This document shows, piece after piece, positions 1-5,037 of a DNA stretch of 5,769 nucleotides; within the stretch, counting starts at the first letter, position 1; each line of letters opens with the position of its first letter. This stretch comes from Chloracidobacterium sp. UBA7659 (GTDB lineage Bacteria; Acidobacteriota; Blastocatellia; Pyrinomonadales; Pyrinomonadaceae). The position numbers and the translations under genes are program-made. Location: NCBI GenBank assembly GCA_002483395.1, contig DLHV01000175.1, forward strand, positions 4,906 through 10,674. The letters run 5' to 3'. The notes beneath the pieces are model-generated. The model worked only from the letters and a program-made list of their open reading frames with translations. It was not told the origin of the DNA and did not search any database.

Positions 1-851
1 AGGGTCGGGAAATAGGCCGAATCTTGCCGCTCGCGTTGGATGCGTAGGATCATAACAACATCGGCGTCTTTTATCGCGTCCTCGATGTGCGGGCAAACCA
101 CTAGGGATTTCGGATTTGTGTGACCCTGAGCAGCTCCTGTGCCCGTTACCGCTGCACGCTCGTTTACACTCGCGTTTCCGCCCGTATTGATCAAATATTC
201 AAAATCTTTCGGAACGAGCGTTCCGGGGCCGGCTACGCGGACTTTCGCACCGAGTTTTGTTAACAAATGAATATTCGACCTGGCGACACGGCTGTGGAGA
301 ATGTCGCCAACTATTGCAACTTCGAGACCTTCGATTTGCTTTTTGTGCTCGCGAATCGTCATCGCGTCAAGCAAAGCCTGCGTCGGGTGTTCGTTTGCCC
401 CATCACCCGCGTTGACAATAGCTGCCTTGCTTACCTTCGCGAGCTGATGCGGAACCCCGGCAGAGCCATGGCGAACGACGATACAGTCGGGCTGCATCGC
501 GTCCAGGTTCATCGCAGTGTCGAGCAATGTTTCACCCTTACTCAAACTGGATGACGAGACACTGATGTTGACGGTGTCGGCGGAAAGGCGTTTTGCCGCA
601 AGTTCGAACGATGTGCGGGTGCGTGTCGAGGCTTCGAAAAATAAATTGATGATCGTCTTGCCACGGAGAGCAGGCACCTTCTTTATTTCACGGTTGGAAA
701 CTTCGCGGAAATTCTCAGCGGTATCGAGAATGCCGTATATCTCAGCGGCAGTCAGATCGCGGATGCCCAAAAGGTCTTTACGGCGAAATGGTTTTTCCTG
801 TTGATTGCGGATTGCGGATTGCGGATTGCGGATTTGTGGCTGCAAAATCAT
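1..851 (-). CDS. pyrB: Aspartate carbamoyltransferase catalytic subunit, 3' end outside window
   Basis: Condenses carbamoyl phosphate with L-aspartate to N-carbamoyl-L-aspartate, the second step of UMP synthesis, in the cytoplasm. The 283 visible codons hold the family signatures: the carbamoyl-phosphate loop STRTR at residues 75-79 (in [13 protein letters not shown]), the SSLSKGE loop with Lys105, [11 protein letters not shown] from 125, the [16 protein letters not shown] block at 147-162, [13 protein letters not shown] at 181-193, and ILRIQRER near 268-275. The only ATG in frame before the conserved [13 protein letters not shown] block is at 851. It overlaps the upstream gene's stop as ATGA, suggesting translational coupling. 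Residues 7-17 are encoded by heptamer repeats and look like an acquired extension. Residues about 222-249 form an insertion absent from typical homologues. The C-terminal aspartate-domain end lies beyond the left edge. The family call is firm; the start is less certain. Confidence 0.95.
   Translation of the reverse strand, partial: MILQPQIRNPQSAIRNQQEKPFRRKDLLGIRDLTAAEIYGILDTAENFREVSNREIKKVPALRGKTIINLFFEASTRTRTSFELAAKRLSADTVNISVSSSSLSKGETLLDTAMNLDAMQPDCIVVRHGSAGVPHQLAKVSKAAIVNAGDGANEHPTQALLDAMTIREHKKQIEGLEVAIVGDILHSRVARSNIHLLTKLGAKVRVAGPGTLVPKDFEYLINTGGNASVNERAAVTGTGAAQGHTNPKSLVVCPHIEDAIKDADVVMILRIQRERQDSAYFPT
803..834. repeat. Left terminal repeat: four tandem GATTGCG heptamers
   Basis: Four perfect head-to-tail copies of GATTGCG followed by GATT. 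Read on the minus strand it lies inside pyrB and encodes part of its N-terminus ([10 protein letters not shown]). It is the inverted partner of 1211-1242. Confidence 0.95.
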
Positions 852-1204
852 CGTGTCCGCCCTCGAGCCGTGTTTATAGATGCAACGAATATCGCAACAA
901 GCTGGTTCGCCTCGTCAAGTAAATCAGTGACAAGATCTGGTTTAACTAACGCAGTATCGCCTGCGAACTCTATCCAGAAAGCGGACTCGTCGGCCTCTTC
1001 CTCAACAATGCCCATTTTCGCAATAAAGTCAGCGTTTGACTTAGCACGACAAGCCACTCGGTAGTTTGCCGGAACCGATGTTCCGGAACGAATGAGTTGT
1101 CCACCGACGTGTCGGCCAAGAAATGTCTTTAGGAAGGTTTCTACTAAATTGATGATTCTCAAGGCGAATTCCTTTGTACGATTTTTGAGCTCATCCTGCG
1201 TCAT
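848..1204 (-). CDS. Four-helix-bundle protein, 23S rRNA intervening-sequence (IVS/S23) family
   Basis: Predicted 118-residue, mostly helical protein. It carries the family's recognisable core: [14 protein letters not shown] (36-49), [14 protein letters not shown] (51-64), then [12 protein letters not shown] (69-80). These match the QLxRSxxSVxANYxEAxxAxSxxDFxxKxxxAxxExxExxyW pattern of proteins first described from intervening sequences in 23S rRNA genes. The molecular role of the family is not established. I chose ATG 1204 because [10 protein letters not shown] is a natural beginning for the first helix; a TTG at 1240 would start inside the right terminal repeat. GGAG lies only one base before this ATG. 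The gene sits between pyrR and pyrB, which normally adjoin, and its stop overlaps the pyrB start by four bases. It is enclosed by inverted heptamer repeats, so it is probably cargo of a small mobile or repeat-associated cassette and not a pyrimidine enzyme. Confidence 0.88.
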   Translation of the reverse strand: MTQDELKNRTKEFALRIINLVETFLKTFLGRHVGGQLIRSGTSVPANYRVACRAKSNADFIAKMGIVEEEADESAFWIEFAGDTALVKPDLVTDLLDEANQLVAIFVASINTARGRTR

Positions 1205-1210
1205 ACTCCA

Positions 1211-1242
1211 AATCCGCAATCCGCAATTCGCGATCCGCAATC
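1211..1242. repeat. Right terminal repeat: four tandem CGCAATC-type heptamers
   Basis: AATC followed by units CGCAATC, CGCAATT, CGCGATC and CGCAATC. This is the inverse of the left repeat with two substitutions in 32 bases. It begins directly after the pyrR stop codon (1243-1245) and ends seven bases before the downstream ATG at 1204. Confidence 0.95.
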
Positions 1243-1806
1243 TTAAGGCCGCTCAAAAATGCCAACGGCTTCAACGTGGTCATACTCACTGAGCATCACC
1301 CTTATTATCTCGGTTTGTTTGGTCGGTACGACCTTCCCGATAAAGTCGGCTTGTATCGGTAATTCGCGATGCTCGTGGCCGCGATCGATCAGGACCGCAA
1401 GCTGTACTTTCTTTGGCCTTCCGAAATCCATCAATTGGTCAAGGGCAGCCCGAATTGTTCTTCCCGTGTAAAGAACGTCGTCTACCAAAACTATGATCTT
1501 TCCCTCGATGTCGGCGTCGAGTTCGGTACGGTTTACGATCGGATTTGCACCGACCGTCGAAAGGTCGTCGCGGTAAAGGGTGATGTCAATAATGCCGTAA
1601 AGTGGCCTAACACCTTCTAAAGCCTCAATTTTGTCAACTATCCGTTCTGCCAATGGAACGCCGCGGCGACGAATACCGACAAGATATAGATCGCGAGCTC
1701 CGTGATTTTCTTCGACGATCTCGGACGCAAGGCGTGATATTGCGCGCTTCATACGGGCGCTATCCATGATCCGGGATTTTTCAACTAAACTGTTTTCGTC
1801 TGCCAT
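1243..1806 (-). CDS. pyrR: Bifunctional pyrimidine operon regulator / uracil phosphoribosyltransferase PyrR
   Basis: Cytoplasmic PRTase-fold protein. In well-studied relatives it senses UMP and binds pyr mRNA to control attenuation, with a side activity making UMP from uracil and PRPP. The 187-residue product is close to the family's usual 180. Visible signatures are [16 protein letters not shown] (41-56), [11 protein letters not shown] (73-83), the PRPP loop [12 protein letters not shown] (106-117), and [23 protein letters not shown] (136-158). The RGHEHRELP segment has two residues more than the commoner RGHRELP. I chose ATG 1806; a TTG at 1845 would add a poorly family-like tail read from repeat sequence. 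The gene leads an operon with pyrB, interrupted by the four-helix-bundle gene, and faces pyrD divergently. The recognised Bacillus-type PyrR-binding RNA loop is not apparent upstream, though two small hairpins are. Confidence 0.94.
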   Translation of the reverse strand: MADENSLVEKSRIMDSARMKRAISRLASEIVEENHGARDLYLVGIRRRGVPLAERIVDKIEALEGVRPLYGIIDITLYRDDLSTVGANPIVNRTELDADIEGKIIVLVDDVLYTGRTIRAALDQLMDFGRPKKVQLAVLIDRGHEHRELPIQADFIGKVVPTKQTEIIRVMLSEYDHVEAVGIFERP

Positions 1807-1832
1807 TTGCAAGCAAATCGTAGCAAAGCTAC
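1804..1832 (-). promoter_or_regulatory. Two adjacent small hairpins over the pyrR start codon
   Basis: In the pyrR mRNA sense, GTAGC-TTT-GCTAC (1832-1820) is followed two bases later by ATTTG-CTTG-CAAAT (1818-1805). The second has a CUUG loop closed by a G-C pair, a known stable tetraloop type. Its 3' arm includes the first two bases of the pyrR ATG, so folding could limit initiation. The stems are short (5 bp), so the function is only inferred. Confidence 0.4.
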
Positions 1833-1833
1833 C

Positions 1834-1868
1834 TTCAAAGTTCAAAGTTCGAATTTCGATGTTTCAAG
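1834..1868. repeat. Five degenerate tandem heptamers in the pyrR/pyrD intergenic region
   Basis: Consecutive 7-base units TTCAAAG, TTCAAAG, TTCGAAT, TTCGATG and TTTCAAG. The first two are identical and the rest keep a TTC-rich pattern. The block fills the middle of the divergent promoter region and shares the 7-bp period of the two other heptamer blocks in the window, though not their unit sequence. Confidence 0.65.
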
Positions 1869-1885
1869 AGCGTTCATTTCTCGGC

Positions 1886-1891
1886 TAGAAT
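1886..1891 (+). promoter_or_regulatory. Possible -10 element of pyrD
   Basis: TAGAAT matches TATAAT at five of six positions and would place transcription start only about 7 bases before the pyrD ATG at 1905. No good -35 box lies 16-18 bases upstream (best is TTCAAG at 1863, three matches). A nearly leaderless pyrD transcript is possible. Confidence 0.3.
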
Positions 1892-1904
1892 TAAGCCAAT
1901 TTCG

Positions 1905-3041
1905 ATGTCGAATATATTCAAAAAATTGATCCGTCCGGTTTTATTCCGCTTGGATGCGGAAAAAGCTCATGAGTTGGGGATAAAGGCATTGCGGCTCGGA
2001 CTGAGTAGCCGATTCGCACAAGAACGGGCCGCGAAGCATTTTGATTCAGAATCCTTTGGGAATCTGGGAAGATTTGGGTTGAAATTCAGCAATCCACTCG
2101 GCATAGCCGCCGGGTTCGACAAAAACGGGGTCGTCGTAAATCAACTTGCTGCACTCGGTTTCGGATTTGTCGAAGTAGGAACCGTGACCTTTGAACGGCA
2201 AAAAGGCAACGAAAAGCCGCGATTGTTTCGACTGCCGGAAGACCAAGCTCTGATTAACCGTTTAGGTTTCAATAACGAAGGGGCGAAGAAGGTTGCAGAG
2301 CGGCTCAAGACTCTTGACCGCAAATGTGTGGTTGGTGTAAACATCGGGAAAAATAAGGATGTGCCGAACGAAGAGGCGACCGAGAATTATCTAAAATGTT
2401 TGGATCTTGTTCACGGTGTTGCCGATTACGTTGCGGTCAATATCTCCTCGCCCAATACGCCGAACCTCAGAGAATTGCAAAGGGCGGAAAATCTTGAGGA
2501 ATTGTTAGGCGCTTTACAGAGACGAAATAAACTCCTAAGTGAGAAGGATAGGCCGCATGAAGGCAGAACTCCAAACGTAGTCGGAACCCTAAACCCAAAG
2601 CCGCTGCTAGTAAAGATCGCTCCTGACCTGTCGGAAGCTGAGATCGAAATGATCGTCGATACGTGCATGCGCCTGGAAGTCTCGGGAATAATTGCCACCA
2701 ATACAACAGTCTCGCGGGATGGCTTGATAACCGTGAACGCCGCCGATTTCGGCCCCGGTGGGTTGAGCGGGAACCCGTTGGCAAGCCGATCTAATGAGGT
2801 TATTCGTGCGATTTACCGTCATTCAAAAGGGATGATGCCCATAATAGGAGTTGGCGGCATTTTTTCCGGGAAGGATGCTTTTGCGAAGATAGCGGCTGGG
2901 GCATGTCTGATCCAGGCATATACGGGATTTATTTATCATGGGCCATCATTTGCGAAGTACGTCAATGCCGCATTGGCTGCATTAATTAAGGAACGGGGAT
3001 TCGCGAGTATCGACGAAGCGATAGGAAGTGAAGTCCGATAA
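1905..3041 (+). CDS. pyrD: Dihydroorotate dehydrogenase (quinone), class 2
   Basis: FMN enzyme oxidising dihydroorotate to orotate (step 4 of UMP synthesis) and passing electrons to membrane quinone. The N-terminal helix region LIRPVLFRLDAEKAHELGIKAL (8-29) is the class 2 membrane-association and quinone-tunnel part. The barrel follows: NPLGIAAGFDKNG (63-75), EVGTVT (90-95), RLFRLPEDQALINRLGFNN (106-124), VGVNIGKNK (143-151), and VAVNISSPNTPNLRELQ (176-192). Ser182, in place of the class 1 cysteine, is the expected catalytic base by comparison with E. coli Ser175. Then come VKIAPD (236-241), TNTTVSRDG (265-273), GGLSGNPL (285-292), GVGGIFSG (315-322) and the phosphate-binding end to about 350. 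At 378 residues it exceeds the usual 335-360, largely through a loop insertion near 212-231. There is no Shine-Dalgarno before the ATG. It is divergent from pyrR, so pyrimidine control could be shared. Confidence 0.96.
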   Translation: MSNIFKKLIRPVLFRLDAEKAHELGIKALRLGLSSRFAQERAAKHFDSESFGNLGRFGLKFSNPLGIAAGFDKNGVVVNQLAALGFGFVEVGTVTFERQKGNEKPRLFRLPEDQALINRLGFNNEGAKKVAERLKTLDRKCVVGVNIGKNKDVPNEEATENYLKCLDLVHGVADYVAVNISSPNTPNLRELQRAENLEELLGALQRRNKLLSEKDRPHEGRTPNVVGTLNPKPLLVKIAPDLSEAEIEMIVDTCMRLEVSGIIATNTTVSRDGLITVNAADFGPGGLSGNPLASRSNEVIRAIYRHSKGMMPIIGVGGIFSGKDAFAKIAAGACLIQAYTGFIYHGPSFAKYVNAALAALIKERGFASIDEAIGSEVR

Positions 3042-3075
3042 GCGGGGAAAAGCAGGCCGGAGTTGCCGCATTAGT

Positions 3076-3103
3076 TTGACAGTACCGGTTCAATCGCTAT
3101 AAT
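3076..3103 (+). promoter_or_regulatory. Consensus sigma-70-type promoter upstream of yceD-rpmF-fabH-fabD
   Basis: TTGACA at 3076-3081 and TATAAT at 3098-3103 are both perfect consensus hexamers separated by 16 bases. Transcription would start near 3110, leaving a leader of about 44 bases before the ATG at 3154. The position, directly before the ribosome/fatty-acid cluster, fits a strong constitutive promoter. The spacer is one base below optimum. Confidence 0.75.
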
Positions 3104-3153
3104 TAAACGTTTTGCTTTTAGATGTTTGATACAGCGGTTTATTCTATCCAACG

Positions 3154-3666
3154 ATGATTGTCGATCTGGTAAAGCTTGAGGGCCTAAATAACAGGTTCGA
3201 GTTTTCGATCTCAGCTGATGGTCTGGACTTTGAAACCGAGAATGTTAGGTTAAAGAGCGACATTGCCGTTTCGTGCGAAATTATAAGAAACATTCCTAAG
3301 ACCGATGTTACGGGCACTATTAGCGTTGCGGCGGAGATCGATTGCACGCGATGCCTGATCCCGATAGAACAGCTGATTGCTTTTAGTTTTGAGGCCACTT
3401 ATGTGCCCAGCGAAGAGTTATTAAGAGAAGGCGAGGCGGAACTTGACACTGCCGACCTTGATGTAGATGTCCTCGATGGAAACGAACTGGATATGCGGGA
3501 GGTCGTTCGGGAGCAGATATTGCTTAACCTTCCGGACCAAATATTTTGTGATGATGAGTGCAAAGGGTTGTGCCAAAAATGCGGTGCAAACCTTAATTTG
3601 ATAGATTGTAGTTGTGAAGAAACGGAGATCGACCCGCGTTGGGCGGCTCTTAAGAAGTTAACGTAG
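3154..3666 (+). CDS. yceD: YceD/DUF177 family protein
   Basis: 170-residue cytoplasmic protein of the family that almost always precedes rpmF. Members have been linked to 23S rRNA accumulation, but the biochemical role is not settled. Visible landmarks are CTRCLIPIEQ (64-73), the family's CxRCL turn; an acidic middle, ELDTADLDVDVLDGNELDMREVVREQILLNLP (96-127); and a cysteine-rich tail with Cys132, 136, 140, 143, 152 and 154, including CKGLCQKCGANLN (136-148), which resembles a zinc ribbon, then the conserved IDPRWAALKKL (159-169). The start at 3154 fits the usual IDLxKL opening. There is no clear Shine-Dalgarno. It is the first gene behind the consensus promoter at 3076-3103 and is separated from rpmF by a heptamer palindrome. 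Confidence 0.9.
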   Translation: MIVDLVKLEGLNNRFEFSISADGLDFETENVRLKSDIAVSCEIIRNIPKTDVTGTISVAAEIDCTRCLIPIEQLIAFSFEATYVPSEELLREGEAELDTADLDVDVLDGNELDMREVVREQILLNLPDQIFCDDECKGLCQKCGANLNLIDCSCEETEIDPRWAALKKLT

Positions 3667-3728
3667 AATCCAGATTCCAAATTCCAAATTCCAAATCAAT
3701 CTGGAATCTGAAATTTGAAATCTGGAAT
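3667..3728. repeat. Inverted heptamer repeat without cargo (4+4 units)
   Basis: The left arm is AATCCAG, ATTCCAA, ATTCCAA, ATTCCAA (3667-3694). The right arm is TCTGGAA, TCTGAAA, TTTGAAA, TCTGGAA (3700-3727). The arms are imperfect reverse complements with a spacer of about five bases, so the RNA could form a long AU-rich hairpin between yceD and rpmF. It has the same design as the cassette ends at 803 and 1242 (four 7-bp units per arm) but a different unit sequence and no gene inside. No T-run follows, so it does not look like an intrinsic terminator. Confidence 0.85.
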
Positions 3729-3731
3729 TAT

Positions 3732-3735
3732 GGAG
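3732..3735 (+). promoter_or_regulatory. Ribosome binding site of rpmF
   Basis: GGAG five bases before the rpmF ATG. It is the only well-placed Shine-Dalgarno in the window and lies just outside the heptamer palindrome, so that hairpin would leave it exposed. Confidence 0.7.
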
Positions 3736-3740
3736 TAATT

Positions 3741-3926
3741 ATGCCAAATCCTAAACGAAGACATTCACATTCCCGTACGCGTCAGCGTCGGGCTCATGAT
3801 GCCTTGACAGCGCCGCAGTTTTACATTGATAAGGACACGGGCGAAGCAAAGGTCCCGCATCGCATCGATCCAAAGACCGGAATGTACAAGGGCCGTCAGA
3901 TAATTGATGTCAAAGAATCCGAATAG
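3741..3926 (+). CDS. rpmF: 50S ribosomal protein L32, cysteine-free form
   Basis: 61-residue, strongly basic protein of the large ribosomal subunit. The N-terminus MPNPKRRHSHSRTRQRRAHDAL is a standard L32 opening (PKRRxSxSRxxxRRAHDAL), and the C-terminal PHRIDPKTGMYKGRQII matches PHRxCPxCGYYKGRxVI. Both CxxC pairs of the zinc-binding form are replaced: residues 30-33 read DKDT and 43-46 read DPKT, so this is the zinc-independent (C-minus) type. It follows yceD and precedes fabH, the usual neighbourhood. Whether a second, cysteine-bearing copy exists elsewhere cannot be seen here. There is a good ribosome binding site at 3732-3735. Length is typical. Confidence 0.96.
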   Translation: MPNPKRRHSHSRTRQRRAHDALTAPQFYIDKDTGEAKVPHRIDPKTGMYKGRQIIDVKESE

Positions 3927-3967
3927 ATTTTTGAATTTTTCGAAATTTTAAGTTCTAATTCTAATCA

Positions 3968-4954
3968 ATGACTACTCAAAACGCGGGCATCATCGGGATG
4001 GGACACGCCATTCCAAGCGGCATTTTGACCAATGCCGACCTGGAAAAGATTGTGGAAACGTCGGATGAATGGATCACGTCTCGCACGGGGATCAAGAAGC
4101 GGCACAAAGCCCGCGACGACGAGTATACCTCCCAATTCGGTTCGCTTGCGGCCAAACAGGCCATCGAGCGGGCCGGCATTGATGTGTCCGAAATTGACCT
4201 CATTGTCTGTGCAACAACAACCCCAGACCAGATAATGCCGTCTACCGGAGCGTTGATCCAAGCCCAGATCGGAGCCGTCAACGCGGCTGGTATGGACATT
4301 TTTGCCGCGTGTTCGGGGTTTCTGTATGGTTTGACTATGGTCGAATCCATGATCCGCACAGGGCAGATCCGCTACGCTTTGGTGATCGGAGCGGAAATCC
4401 TTACTAAGTATGTCGACTACACGGATCGGGGTACGTGCGTCATTTTTGGTGACGGCGCTGGCGCGGCGGTGCTCGGTCCGGTACCGGAAGGAAAGGGAAT
4501 TCTTGCAACGAAAATCAAGTCTGACGGACGATACGAAGAACAATTGTACGCCCCGGGCGGCGGAACTAAACTCGGAACTACCCACCAGACCATCGACGAT
4601 GGCCAACATTTCTTCAAGATGAAAGGCAACGAGCTTTTCAAAGTCGCCGTGCGTTCGATGGCCGACATTTCCGCCGAAATGCTTGCCAAGGCAGGCTATA
4701 CAGTAGATGATGTCGATCTCGTGGTTCCGCATCAAGCGAACCAGCGGATAACCGATGCGGTCGCATCGCGTTTGGGTGTTCCGGAAGAAAAGGTCTATTC
4801 GAATATCGCTGAACTCGGCAACACTTCTTCAGCATCAATCCCGATCGCGTTGGATGAATGCATCCAGTCGGGAAGGATAAAGGAAGGCAGCCTTGTCTTG
4901 CTGACAGCCTTTGGCGGCGGCGTAACATGGGGCGGCACCGTGATAAGGTTTTGA
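3968..4954 (+). CDS. fabH: Beta-ketoacyl-ACP synthase III
   Basis: Starts fatty-acid chains by condensing acetyl-CoA (or a branched acyl-CoA) with malonyl-ACP, in the cytoplasm. The 328-residue length is normal. The thiolase-fold catalytic triad is intact: Cys115 in FAACSGFLYG, His255 in VVPHQANQRI, and Asn285 in ELGNTSSASIP. Other landmarks are GIIGMGHAIPSGILTN at the N-terminus, SDEWITSRTGIKKR (32-45), CATTTPDQIMPST (81-93), GDGAGAAVL (161-169) and the C-terminal LLTAFGGGVTWGG (311-323). Substrate preference cannot be read from the sequence. It begins 41 bases after rpmF, with no plsX between and no evident Shine-Dalgarno in the AT-rich gap. It is followed by fabD across a 73-bp palindrome and is probably read from the promoter before yceD. 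Confidence 0.97.
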   Translation: MTTQNAGIIGMGHAIPSGILTNADLEKIVETSDEWITSRTGIKKRHKARDDEYTSQFGSLAAKQAIERAGIDVSEIDLIVCATTTPDQIMPSTGALIQAQIGAVNAAGMDIFAACSGFLYGLTMVESMIRTGQIRYALVIGAEILTKYVDYTDRGTCVIFGDGAGAAVLGPVPEGKGILATKIKSDGRYEEQLYAPGGGTKLGTTHQTIDDGQHFFKMKGNELFKVAVRSMADISAEMLAKAGYTVDDVDLVVPHQANQRITDAVASRLGVPEEKVYSNIAELGNTSSASIPIALDECIQSGRIKEGSLVLLTAFGGGVTWGGTVIRF

Positions 4955-4958
4955 TGAG

Positions 4959-5031
4959 TGCAGAAGCCCGTTAGCAAGGGCGTAATGCTCAAGTTGGATG
5001 TTTCGCCCGTGCTTACGCGTGGGCTTCTGCA
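4959..5031. repeat. REP-like 73-bp imperfect palindrome between fabH and fabD
   Basis: The outer arms TGCAGAAGCCC (4959-4969) and GGGCTTCTGCA (5021-5031) are perfect 11-bp inverted repeats. Inner arms GTTAGCAAGGGCG (4970-4982) and 5004-5017 pair with about two mismatches and a four-base bulge on the right, leaving a loop of about 21 bases. The result is a long hairpin starting four bases after the fabH stop and ending six bases before the fabD ATG. The build (GC-rich nested arms, short loop, placed between co-directional genes) is that of a dispersed REP/BIME-type element. It lacks a T-tract, so complete termination is unlikely; attenuation or mRNA protection is possible. Confidence 0.85.
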
Positions 5032-5037
5032 TTGAAG

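Larger units (their letters stand above)
803..1242. mobile_element. 440-bp cassette with heptamer-built terminal inverted repeats carrying the four-helix-bundle gene
   Basis: Positions 803-834 and 1211-1242 are inverted copies of a 32-bp sequence with two mismatches. Each is four 7-bp units (GATTGCG on one side, CGCAATC on the other) plus four bases. Both outer ends are the intact heptamer, and the segment between them holds exactly one gene. The dinucleotide TT abuts both ends (801-802 and 1243-1244), which could be a 2-bp target duplication or chance. No transposase is encoded, so any movement would need help in trans. The boundaries are seen directly; mobility is inferred. Confidence 0.6.

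Noticed and set aside
267..804. Two plus-strand open frames over the left end (267-554 and 517-804)
   Set aside because: They are antisense to pyrB, whose minus-strand translation carries clear family motifs throughout.
1205..1240. TTG start at 1240 for the four-helix-bundle gene
   Set aside because: The added twelve codons are translated from the terminal repeat; ATG 1204 gives a family-like N-terminus.
803..1242. CRISPR-like array or full insertion sequence
   Set aside because: The units are 7 bp in direct contact with no spacers, and no transposase is encoded, so neither label fits.
1807..1845. TTG start at 1845 for pyrR
   Set aside because: It would read through the hairpins and part of the heptamer array; ATG 1806 fits the usual PyrR length.
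1807..1904. Clear pyrR promoter and classical PyrR-binding loop
   Set aside because: Candidate hexamers on the minus strand match consensus at only about half the positions, and the known binding-loop sequence was not found.
3042..3075. Intrinsic terminator after pyrD
   Set aside because: Only short GCGG/CCGC matches are present, with no stable stem plus T-run; pyrD may read into yceD.
3927..3967. A fourth heptamer array between rpmF and fabH
   Set aside because: The stretch is AT-rich with loose similarity between successive segments, but no two 7-bp units match well enough to call.
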